Of a DNA stretch of 64,000 nucleotides, positions 43,601 through 53,300 are shown piece after piece. The notes beneath the pieces are model-generated. The model was not told where the DNA came from. It saw only the letters and a list, made by a program, of their open reading frames with translations, and did not search any database. Source of the DNA: Hypericum androsaemum (lineage: Eukaryota; Streptophyta; Magnoliopsida; Malpighiales; Hypericaceae); contig OZ023183.1 of the NCBI GenBank assembly GCA_963995505.1, positions 16,364,671 to 16,428,670 on the forward strand, given 5' to 3'. Position 1 is the stretch's first letter, and every line of letters starts with the position of its first letter. The position numbers were made by a program, and so were the translations under genes.

Positions 43601-44609
43601 ACTTATGGCCAACATCTGTCTTGACCAAAACATCACCAACTCCCACAATATTAGCAAAACTGCTATTTCCCATTCTAACCTTGCCAAAGTCTCCTGCTCT
43701 GTACAAGGTGAACATCTCCTTGTGGGGAGTTGCATGGTATGATGCAGCAGAATCAATGACCCATTCAGTGTACGGATCACTGACCTCACAAATATCTTCT
43801 TCATAAGAAAATAGTGCCACCTCCTCTAGTGTAGATGTGGTAGCTCTTTGGTCATTCTCATTCTTCTGCTCGCCTCCCTGCTTCTTCTTGAACAGTCTAC
43901 AATTTCTTTTAAAGTGCCCCTCTTTGCCACAATAGTAACACTTCAGTCCTTCTCTCGACTGGGATCTTCCTTCAAACTTGCCTTTCCCACGGTTCTCTGT
44001 GACCATGGCCTCATTGCTAGAGCTCATCATGCCATTCTCTATTCTCCGAGTTTCTTTATTCAGGATACTATCCTTGACCATAGACAATGTCAAACTTGGA
44101 GTTGAGTTTGTCAGAGAAACTTTGAGTGTTTCCCAACTATCCGGCAAGGAATTCAGCAACATCAAAGCCAGCAACTCATCGTCTAGCGGAACCTTTGCTG
44201 CTACTAGACGATTTGAAAACTCCTGGAACGTACTCAAATGCTCAGATGCATTTTGTCCATCACGGTATGTGGCTGTGATAAGCCGTTTGAGCAGAAAAGC
44301 CTTGTCAATGGCATTTTTCTGCTCAAACAGATTTTCCAGCTTCTCCCAGAGCTTGAATGCATCCGTCTCGTCAGCCACGTGGTGAATAAGACTGGGGTCA
44401 ATCGACTGTCGAATTAACCCACAGGCTTTGCGATTCATCTTGTTCCAGAGAGCATCTGCTATTGCATCGTCTTTTATACCTTTTAACTCAATAGGATCAA
44501 AAAGATCCTTGCAGTATAAAACATCCGTCATCAGAGTCTTCCAGACGGCATAATTTGACGAAGTCAACTTGATGGCTTTTTCGACAGGCTTGTCTTCCAT
44601 CTTCAACAC
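40680..44609 (-). CDS. Copia gag-pol polyprotein (Tnt1-like), intact
   Basis: 1309 residues in one frame, the normal size for this group. Order: UBN2-type gag (~15-190), CCHC knuckle CYYCGKEGHFKRNC, aspartic protease WVIDSAASYH, GAG-pre-integrase LWHKRLGHLSEKGM, integrase with HSDVCGP, RSDNGGEYTS and TPQHNGVAERINRTI, reverse transcriptase with DVKTAFLHGDLEEEIYM and LLYVDDMLIVG, and RNase H with FSDADMAGDIDSRKSTSGY, STTEAEYIAM and TKHIDIRYHWLR. No stop or frameshift, and catalytic residues are present at every site I can see, so the element may still be mobile. It ends close to the purine tract. Confidence 0.97.
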   Translation of the reverse strand: MLKMEDKPVEKAIKLTSSNYAVWKTLMTDVLYCKDLFDPIELKGIKDDAIADALWNKMNRKACGLIRQSIDPSLIHHVADETDAFKLWEKLENLFEQKNAIDKAFLLKRLITATYRDGQNASEHLSTFQEFSNRLVAAKVPLDDELLALMLLNSLPDSWETLKVSLTNSTPSLTLSMVKDSILNKETRRIENGMMSSSNEAMVTENRGKGKFEGRSQSREGLKCYYCGKEGHFKRNCRLFKKKQGGEQKNENDQRATTSTLEEVALFSYEEDICEVSDPYTEWVIDSAASYHATPHKEMFTLYRAGDFGKVRMGNSSFANIVGVGDVLVKTDVGHKLTLKDVRHVPDLRLNLISIHALDVTSFHSHFGNGLWKLTAGDLVTARGKISGTLYKTQVKLLGDEVNAVEDSTSPNLWHKRLGHLSEKGMKALRSVVPIAIGTKLQPCDYCIFGKHHRVPFGKTAKRKESFLELVHSDVCGPIEVESLGGSKYFLTFIDDASRKLWVYFCKNKDQVFDHFKKFHAMVEREKGASLKCIRSDNGGEYTSKEFEQYCANYGIKHEKTVPGTPQHNGVAERINRTIVEKVRCMLKTANLPKPFWGEAVRAACYLINRSPSVPLNYDTPERVWTGRSVSYSHLKVFGCKAFVHIPKERRQKLDDKAVPCIFFGYGEENFGYRLWDLERKKVIRSRDVVFHENETCSTPVITEARIEAGGGIDLAPESSPMTTGGEDADQSFRVGAESEENSNQGEQTPEVGEVTSESQEDEQLRRSTRQRMLSTRYSSSEYVLVTSEGEPENFEKVLEHEDKARWMEAMLEELSSLRKNSAYELVELPQGRKALMNKWVYKLKRDGDNLVKYKARLVVKGFSQKKGIDFDEIFSPVVKMSSVRVVLGLTASLNLELEQMDVKTAFLHGDLEEEIYMQQPEDFQEKGKEDLVCRLRKSLYGLKQAPRQWYKKFDSFMMSHGYTRTNADHCIYIRRFHDGKFIILLLYVDDMLIVGQDAEMIKKLKEDLSKSFDMKDLGAARQILGMQIIRDRQARKLWLSQERYIEKVLERFNSKNVNPVSTPLAGQFKLSKKACPTTKEEKEDMAKVPYSSAVGSLMYAMVCTRPDIAHAVGVVSRFLSNPGRQHWEAVKWILKYLRGSSKMSLCFGGSEPIVEGFSDADMAGDIDSRKSTSGYLFTFAGGAVSWQSKLQKCVALSTTEAEYIAMTEAGKELLWLKRFLQELGLEQDKYVVYSDSQSALDLSKNATYHGRTKHIDIRYHWLRMAIEEQEMKLQKIHTDKNPADMLTKSVPREKLQFCARSSGTGVHH

Positions 44610-44649
44610 CCAAAGATCTCAGCTACAAAGCCAAGGCTCTGATACCACT

Positions 44650-45149
44650 TGTTGGGAATTTGACTCGTGCAGCGGAAGCGGTAAATAAAATTTACCCCGG
44701 TAATTAATAATTACCACGGTCAAAAGTAGATGGGGAAGAAAAATACCACCAAGAGGGAACACCAAGATTTACGTGGAAAACCCTCTAAATACCAGAGGGA
44801 AAAACCACGGGACCAGCTCCGAAAAATATCCACTAGTAAATAGAGAAATTACAGTGGTAAAAATATCCTCACTGCCCGATACCCCGAGTTATCCCACTCT
44901 CGTGTTTCACTCGTATTTTACAGTAGAGAATTTTCACTCACTCTATTTTTACCTCAAGCTCTCTCTCTCTCTCTCTAGAACTTGGAAACTCTCTATTTCT
45001 CTCTAAACTCTCTACTTGGAGTTTTTCTTCATTTTGTGGATGTCTTACAATGGAAGATCATCTCTCCTTTTATAGAGAGGAATGCCATGATTTCACCTCC
45101 ACCCATTAATTAGTGGAAACTCCACTTATTAGTGGGCATGATCCCATCA
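44650..45149 (-). repeat. 5' LTR of the young Copia element
   Basis: 500 bp. On the sense strand CTCTATAAAAGGAGAG (around 45065-45080) is the likely promoter of the element. Confidence 0.95.
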
Positions 45150-45154
45150 CTTAT

Positions 45155-46288
45155 TACTCCTAACACTAAGGATTGGAACTGGAACTTAATTCGATATTTA
45201 TTTTTCCCTTGTGAGATTTCTGCGATTTTGAATATTCGTATTGCTACCCCGAATACCACGGATAAAATTATGTGGAAGTCGGCCAAGGATGGCTGCTATT
45301 CTATTAAACAAGGGTACAATTTTCTTAAATCTAATTTGATTACTTTGAATGCTAGTCTTATGGCTAGCTCTAGTGATAATTCTTTTGACCCTGGTATTTG
45401 GAAGTCTTTATGGAGACTTAATATCGCCCTTAATGTCAAAAAATTTATCTGGCGATTAATTAGAAATGGTATCCCTGTATCGGCCAACTTACATAAGCGT
45501 CATCTCACTGTTTCTCCTTTATGTGCGATCCGTTCCGTTGAGGATGAAAGTATTATGCATCTCCTTTTTAATTGCTCCCATGCTAGAGCTGCCTGGTTTT
45601 CCTCCTCTTTTAACTGTCACTCTTCGGCTTTGCACTTTACTATTTTTAAGGAGTGGTTTGTGTTTGTTACGAGCTCTCTTAGTAATAGGAGTAATGTCTA
45701 GTTTGTTTCTCACCTTATGTATCTGTGTTGGTCAATTTGGTGTGCAAGAAATAAGTTTCTTGTTGAAGGCACTCCGATTGATCCTATTTTCACTGTTAAT
45801 CATGCTAATGACAATTTTTGGAATTTTTTAAGGCAAACAACCCTGAAATTGCTCCACTTTTGTCCACTTCTTCATGGATTGCCCCGATGACGGGTACCGT
45901 GAAGCTCAACTGTGATGCATCGTGGATCGACTCATTTTCCATTGCGAGTTCGGCGGTCATTGTTCGAGACCCTTTTGGCCAAATCTTAGACGGTCAGACT
46001 CAAATTTTCTAGACTCCGACTCCTTTAGAAGCAGAGCTCACAGCCATCTCGAAGGCTATTACGTTCGTGGCTGCGAATTTCAGAGATATTCCTTCCGTGT
46101 TAAAAATAGATTGCCGGGTGGCTTTTGTCTATATCACCGACCCGATGGCTACTATTGATTGGAGCTTAGAACATTTTGTAATAGAGATTAGGTCTGCTCT
46201 TTCTCTTTTATCTCTATGTTCTCTCCTAAACATCTTTAGATCTCAGAACTATGTAGCGGATTGGCTATGTCGTCAATCCCGTCTCTAA
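45155..46288 (+). pseudogene. LINE zinc-binding RT domain and RNase H, degenerate
   Basis: The other half of the LINE. 45167-45701 has DKIMWKSAKDGCYSIKQGY, WRLNIALNVKKFIWRL and a C-x-H-x-C-like CAIRSVEDESIMHLLFNCSHA, the zf-RVT region of plant LINEs. 45818-46288 holds RNase H: VKLNCDASWID, EAELTAISKAI (after an in-frame TAG) and NYVADWLCRQ near the end. An upstream frame break and stops show decay. Confidence 0.85.
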
Positions 46289-46408
46289 CTTTTACCCTTG
46301 GATTAGATTCATGTCCATCCGGTTCATCTTGATGTATTAATTTACTCTGTTTTTTGACCTAATCTATATATTCGTCTTCTTTTCAAAAAAAAAAAGACAG
46401 GCGGTGGA

Positions 46409-49168
46409 CTTACTAAGACTCCTTGCCAAGGAAGGCATTCACATTTTTTTGGTTGATATAATTTAGTATTTGGATATTTGATTAACCGAATAATTTAAAT
46501 TTGAATTGTATAGTAGGTGGTGTAAGAAAATGGTTAAAATGTCCTAATATAATGGAGCCCACATGTGACCGATATGGAAATTGGTGAGTGGGCTATCGCA
46601 ATCGTCCTCTTCATCATCGAATGTCTTTTTCCTATTTTACAATCAATCAAAAAGAAATTATTCTAATTTAAATAAATATTTTAAGTTGAAGTACTATAAA
46701 AATACAACATATTGTAAAATAATTAAATTTTCATATAGGTATTTATTGAATATTATCCTTGTAATATTAGGTATGATTTGGACAAATCTCCTGCATCTGA
46801 TTGCTTATTTGGATAAATCTTTTGAATGTTTGACGTGTATCGTAGTGTAATTGAAGCATCTCTTTTTTCTGTTGTCATTTTTCTCTACTGAGTTTTGCGA
46901 CAATAGGATTTATAGTGAAGTCTCAACGACGACTCTCGTACTGACCTTATCACTCGAGTGGGGGTTGGGACATTCCGGGTAGGGGAAGGGATTTCCTGTG
47001 TAGTTATAAGTAGGTACATTACTATAGGCACTTTTTTTTAATTTCTATTAAAGTTAATTTTACCTACCAAAAAATCGCGTGGATCCACCAGGGCGGGGTT
47101 GGATTTGATCCTATGTAAAACGCGCCAGCATCGTCTTGGAGAATAAAATTGTTCGTTTAGTTATGATAGAATAGTATACCCAGTTATGATAAAATGGTCT
47201 ACTCAATTATGATAAAATAGTTTCACAGGGACCGTCCCGGAATAAAATAGGACGGATAAAATAGTTCGCCCGATATATATCTAATGACATGTCCCGTGTA
47301 TATCCACTAGTCTGCTCTGTATATATTCAATAGTATGTTTAGTAAATATCCAATGATCAGTCATCTAGTACCGTCCTGAATGAGTAATTCCAGGACCAAA
47401 TCTGGTCCCACCAGGGCAACGTTCCAATTAAAGAATCTTTCAAGAAGCTGGTCAGACAATCACTCGCCATTAGCAGAGAACGAGATTCCGTCCAACAACA
47501 AATGTCAAACAAATGGAAACAATGTTCGGAAAAAAACGAATTTTGGGCGCTCAAATGTATCGAACAATTATCGAAGGTGGTGGTGTTAAAGAATTTAGAT
47601 TTTCTTAAATAATTCTTAAGTAATCGACAATGCAGAAGTTCACCAAAATACAATTGATCAGCGATTCGAGATAAAAAGTGAATATATCGAAAATAGTGTT
47701 CAGATATCTCAAAAATCGATCATATAAATAGATTGTGGTATACGTGTAAACATTTATATATACGATATTCTAACCAAATCTTGAAGTTTTTGTTATAATA
47801 TTAAAGAATTAAATTCAATTATTTAAGATAATTTGTATGTGTTATATACATTTTTATATGCACATAGATTCACTAAACTAACTATAATAGATTTTTAAAA
47901 TCAGAACAGGCAAAATTTGTAGAATCCAACTTCACCAATTTATTGCTTTAATTTAAACATTGCACAATCACAACTTCCCTTGTACAAAATCAATGAAATC
48001 CAACATTACTTTGGGCACAAATTTTTGAAACAACGTAGTTTTCATAAAATAAAGTAATGTTGAGTAATTAATTTCCATAATTTTATTTGAATTAGAAAAA
48101 TGTTAATCTCCATGTTATTTTATGAAACATTTTTTGATTACAAGGGATTAATAAAAAGTAACTTAATGTTGATATACAAGAAAATAATTGAGAGTCGTAT
48201 TTATATAATAGTTTACCCTCGCAAACTCCCAAATAAAAGGTGATGGAAATATTTATAGTTTTTCAAGCTTTGGTCAATGTTCCTCTCTAAGTTCTTCATT
48301 AGTCCCTAATTATTTCATATCCAAACAAGATTTGTTTTAGTAAATAAAATTTATTACCTAACGGAAAAATATCATCAAATGTGCACGAGTGTACTATACC
48401 AATAATCTGTAAATACATAACTAAGGCATTATATGTACTAAGTTTGCTAAATTTAAGTGTTATGATTCTCTTGCAAAATTATTATCAAAGACCTAATGAA
48501 CCGAATAAAACATTCAAAACTTTCTGATCAAAAGCCAAATGTAAATAATTGTAGGTATCTCTGCCAACTTTTTAAGCCGTCTAATTCATTTTTCTTTAGA
48601 TATGAGGATGCAAATGATATGAATATTTTAAAACTTAGTCATTTTCCAAGATTCTTTCTATATACTTAGATAAGTGGGTGAAGCCATTACACACCCTCTT
48701 TTCTACGCATGCTATATTCTATATCCTACAATAATTAAAAATTAATGACCCAATCATTAATCAGATATATACTTTCAATGCAAAGATAGACACTTTAAAA
48801 AAATGCAAAGATAGACCGCATACTTGGATTTGCTTTGATACTGTATATAGAACTTCTTATTCAATTTGAAGATACATTGATGATATCGGTGGCAACTAAT
48901 AATTAGATATGAATTAATAAATATTCAATAAAATCTAAAAGATAAATCATGTAGACCTGAATAATTAATTGGCCTAGACAAAATCCGGAATCAAGGTACT
49001 CTAAACCAAAAAACACAAATCCAAAACAAAAACAAAAACAAAACTTGGCTTATTGGAAACATTCAAAGTGGGGCATGACGACCAAAAGTCCAAGTTCCAA
49101 ATGAATGACGATTGAATTTATAAGGCCGGTTTTAAAAAACAACGTCGCAATAAGAGAAAATTGAAACG

Positions 49169-49212
<44 letters not shown>

Positions 49213-50289
49213 GACCTGAAGAGACGGCGAGTGAGGGAGGGAGGTGCGTGGCTATTGCGGGGCCCACAAACGGGCGCATAATAATTTTTGGTTTATATAA
49301 TTAGATATCATAATTTTTGGTGTGGCTATTATTAGATATCATAACTATCATAATTAATCTAAATTCAAGCTATTCACACACAACCCTCCGAAATTCCAAT
49401 CCTCGCCCCATCTATTTTCTCCGGTTTTTACTTTAACCCACCAACCCAATCAGGTTACATAATGGAATAATGAAATTAGCTAATCTTGAACCTTTTTAAA
49501 ATTAAAGTATGGACAATTTATTATTTAATTTTACACACAACGATTTTCATGTGTGTCAAAATATATAGGGAAAACAGATATATTCCAGCTTAAAGGTTTT
49601 ACTGCATTGAAATTAGAATATGAATATTATTAGAATATAGTAATCGCATACAAATCGACTGCTAAAATCTATTAGTTTATTTATACATTTATTAATATTA
49701 GGATCGTGATCTTTTTATTTTTAATATACTGAGATATTAATTGACAATAAATTTTCAATAATTTACACTTTTTGTTATAATTCGAAAAGATCAGATAGAA
49801 ATTCATGAATGCAACTAGAACAGTAAAATTTAGCTAGATTTTAATTTAAGGAAAACAAACAATATATTTATATAATTATATGTTACTAAAGTTTTCTAAT
49901 TACGTATTGTACTATCTATTTATTTATTAATTTTGAATGGGAATAAATATATATTAATTTGTTTTGAAGCGGCAGGAAGAAGAAAACGGAGCTGAGCAAC
50001 ACAAAATAGGAAACCAACTGAAACACTAATTAGAAACTAACGCACCATATTAACCCACCGACCCCGCTCTCTTTCCGGACACAAAAAAAGAGAGAATAGA
50101 ATAGAAAACCCAAAAAAAAAAAAACCCCGTAATTTCCCACCTTCCTTGCTCCTCCTCTTCTCCTTCTCTGTCCTGTTAAAAGTAACGGAATCCTCCCTCC
50201 CTCGCCGTTAATTGAAACCGACGGTTATCGCCTTTTTCTTCACCGACGGCTCCGATCTTGAATTGGAGCTCGCGAGCCGTGGAATCCGT
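46409..50289. other. Intergenic, upstream of the UBP16-type gene
   Basis: Very AT-rich. 47155-47235 has three degenerate copies of AGTTATGATAAAATAGT. A (GA)18 microsatellite lies at 49174-49209, and a pyrimidine-rich leader-like stretch at 50140-50230. No coding region was recognised. Confidence 0.45.
49174..49209. repeat. GA microsatellite
   Basis: About 18 GA units, ~1.1 kb before the UBP16-type start codon. Confidence 0.9.
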
Positions 50290-50334
50290 ATGTAGGGCCC
50301 GATGAGAAGAAAATGCACGTGGGGGTGGATCTAG
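50290..50334 (+). promoter_or_regulatory. Minimal AUG-stop and overlapping uORF at the UBP16-type start
   Basis: ATGTAG (50290-50295) is a start codon directly followed by a stop. A second uORF (ATG 50302, stop TAG 50332-50334) of ten codons overlaps the main ATG at 50313 in another frame. Both lie within 25 bases of the main start and should reduce or tune its use, if the leader includes them. Confidence 0.55.
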
Positions 50335-53300
50335 GGTTTGGGAGCCTCGTCGTCGCGGTGGTCGCGGTGGTTTTAGGGTTCGTAATTAGGGGGAAATGGC
50401 GTCGCTCCGTTGCGAGGAAGGCGGAGGTCAGGCGGCTGTTGGTTTTGGCGGCCGAGGAGGCAGCTAGGGCCGAGCACGAGGCCACCTTGTCCTACTACGG
50501 CTCCTTGGACGAGGCGGCCTCTTCGTATTCGTATACTTCGTCGGATTCGTCTTCGTCCTCGCGGAATGGGTACCAGTGCGTGGTTTGCTTCTGCCCGACC
50601 ACCACGCGCTGCGCGCGCTGCAAGGCAGTTCGGTATTGGTACGATCTTTTTAAAGAAACTTCGAGTTTTTGTTTTAATGTATTAGAATTGGTGAATATGA
50701 TGATTGGGATCAGGTGTCGGCTATCTTATGTGCTGATTTAGGGTGTGATCCTGCCATAAATTGCAATGTCACCACGCGCGCCTTGCTTGCCATTTAGGTT
50801 GTAATCGGTTGACGGCTTAAGTGCTTTCCTTGTTTGCTGGAATATTATGCTGGTGCTCGAGCGGGCACGTGTCCGTCTAAGAGAGGAGAATGTCTTATAG
50901 ACGGCCGTTATTAGAAGTTAGAATATCTGGGAATAATAAAGATTTTGGCCTTTTATGTCCTAATTTTGGTTAATTATGGGAGGATGAGCTTGCGCGCAAC
51001 GGTAAGTTGCTCCGTTGTTAACCTAGTGGTCACGCGTTCGAGGGCTTGTGCATGGAACACCTTTTTTCCCTCTTTGCCTCTTGGATAGGGCATACAAGGG
51101 AAAATTTTCTAGGTTGTTTGTGAATATGAAATTTTGTCTCAATTAAGTGGAGATTCTTTGACGATCCACACTTCAACAGGTTGAGTTTATTGCCTGATTA
51201 GAAGGAACGCCCCTGGGTCTTTATAATGAATTTAGTGCTTGTGATTTCAATTAGTTACTGTTTTGTGGCTATTCAGCCTTTTTTTGGTCCATTTAGTTGA
51301 TGCTTGCTTAATAAAGTTGCTTTCCGTGACTTTGTTCTCCTATTCTCTTCCCCCTCTCTGAATATCGTCAATTCTATTCTACTTAGTAACACCCTGGTTT
51401 GTGCTTTTTTTAATTAATTATAGTTCTGGCAAGTGCCAAATAATCCACTGGCGACACGGCCACAAGGAAGAATGTCAACCTTTTAGCGAGGACTTCCTCA
51501 ACCGTGAAAATGAAGGGAATCATGGTATAAAAGTATCATTGCAAGAGGAACAGGAAGTCTCTGATAAGAGATATGAGAATGCTCCGGTTGACACAACCTC
51601 CGTGCAGTCCATTTCGAGTTCATCTACTGAAGTTCCATATGTGAAAAATGAGTTCAATACAGATGATTGCTCTGCAGATGAAGAATCAACTTATACTGCT
51701 TCAGAATCTGGTGGCTCATTTTCTGGATTCTCGACATCCCCTCTTCACAGTGGCTCCTCTGACGATGTTTCTGTTGTGGAGAGTGCTGCTTCAAATGAAA
51801 CCGAGGGATCAGATGGACACATGTTGCCTGATGCAGGTCCAGACATGCTTGAGAATCGTTTCAACAATGTGGGAAATTCTCATCCATCATCTCCCAAATT
51901 TGCCTGCTTGGTTGATTATTTAGATAGTGACAACGAACCAAGTATTTCAAATCACAGCAAGCATCCTTCTTCTAGTGGCAGCAAGATTAAGCACGCAGTT
52001 GCTGGTTCTTCACATCAGAACAGAGGTCCTGTTTCCGAGAATTCAGCAACCAAGCACAATGACAGTTCATCTGGTTTTTGGGGAAGAACTCTTGATTCTG
52101 TAATGAACAGTGCTGCCTCGGTGGATGGTTCAGCCAGTTCTTATTCAAACGGGGATGATGTGACAAAGAAATCTCATTCTGAATCAGTTCTATATTCGAA
52201 GTCTGAACCTTTTGCTGATGGTCACTTTGTGAAAGAACCAGAACTAGTTTCAAAAGGCATTTCGGTGGGGTCTAATGTTTCAGGTGCTTTGGATGCTAAT
52301 GAAGCCACCGACAGAAGTACATTATCAAAAAAATCCGATAATAGGAATGCCAGAAGCTCTTCATCTGTTAGCTGTGAGAAGCCTACTCCAGCGGTTAACG
52401 GTCGTAATGGTGGTCATCCAGATCTGTCACAATCTGGTGAGCACAAATCTGAACCTTCTCTAGTAGATGTTCACCTTTCTTCTGACAATAAAGATGGTTC
52501 CTTGTCTTTTGATCCTTCAGAAGTCTGCCCATCTGCATCAACATCAACAAGGACAAGTTTTGAGATTCATGATGCTGTCAGTACGTCAAAGATATCTAAG
52601 ACTAGAATTTCATCCACTGCTGCTGGTAGCCGTTTGGCCCCTAAAGAGCAGCCACCAGTTGGGGTGAAATCTGAGAGACAAGATAATGGATTATCTGGTT
52701 CTACAATAACCCCTTCTGGAATAGCTACTCCAAGTTATGTTGGTGGACTGAAATCATCCATATTAAAAGTAGTCGACCAATTCAGAGGGCCAAAAAGTGG
52801 AAGATACAACACGGTTTGGCTTGTTGATGTTGCTTTTTACAAATATATTCATATCACATGTTGCAATAGTTTAAGTTCAATGCTTTTTTATTTTCAGGGG
52901 CTTTTTTCATATGATATGTTTGTGAAGCTGTACATCTCGAATAAAGTGGAGATGAGACCTTTTGGTCTTGTTAATTGCGGAAACAGGTACATCGACGTAT
53001 CTCTTGCATGAAAGAAATAGTAATATTTTCTCAGTTCCTAGTTATCTTTTTATGTCTTCCCACCATTGTAATCTAGTCTTTGAAACAAACAATAAGTTTC
53101 TTCCATTTCCATTTCTCCACCAGTCAGTTGCATATTTAGATAGCTGTTCAATTCTACTATTTCCCCAAAAGGTTGACCCATGAAAAATATTGTAGAATAT
53201 AGTAGTATCAATATGCTGCTTGCAGAGCTGTTATGTAGTTTAGTTTAATAGGTGTATTAGTTTTACTATCATCTTGTCTATGGTGGTGAGGAAGTTCACC

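Larger units (their letters stand above)
40134..45149 (-). mobile_element. Young full-length Copia retrotransposon
   Basis: 500-bp LTRs at both ends (TGTTGGGAATT...CCATCA on the + strand) and target duplications CTTAT (40129-40133, 45150-45154). On the - strand the 5' LTR is followed by AG and TGGTATCAGAGCC (44647-44635), the tRNA-Met primer site, and AGGGGGAGAAT precedes the 3' LTR. Between them is one uninterrupted gag-pol frame. I counted two differences between the LTRs, so insertion was recent; at a commonly assumed plant rate of 1.3e-8 per site per year that is ~0.15 million years. It sits inside the LINE. Confidence 0.97.
38609..46395 (+). mobile_element. 5'-truncated L1-type LINE, split by a Copia element
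   Basis: The target duplication (AAA)GACAGGCGGTGGA is present before the element (38593/38596-38608) and after its poly-A tail (46396-46408). The LINE starts inside the reverse transcriptase (KKAPGPDDF), so 5' truncation during target-primed insertion removed the endonuclease. Its two halves (38609-40133, 45155-46395) are separated by the 5.0-kb Copia insertion and one CTTAT duplicate. Without these it is ~2.77 kb. Confidence 0.9.

Noticed and set aside
50410..50685. 91-codon Arg/Pro-rich + frame
   Set aside because: A shadow of UBP16-type exon 1 read in another frame.
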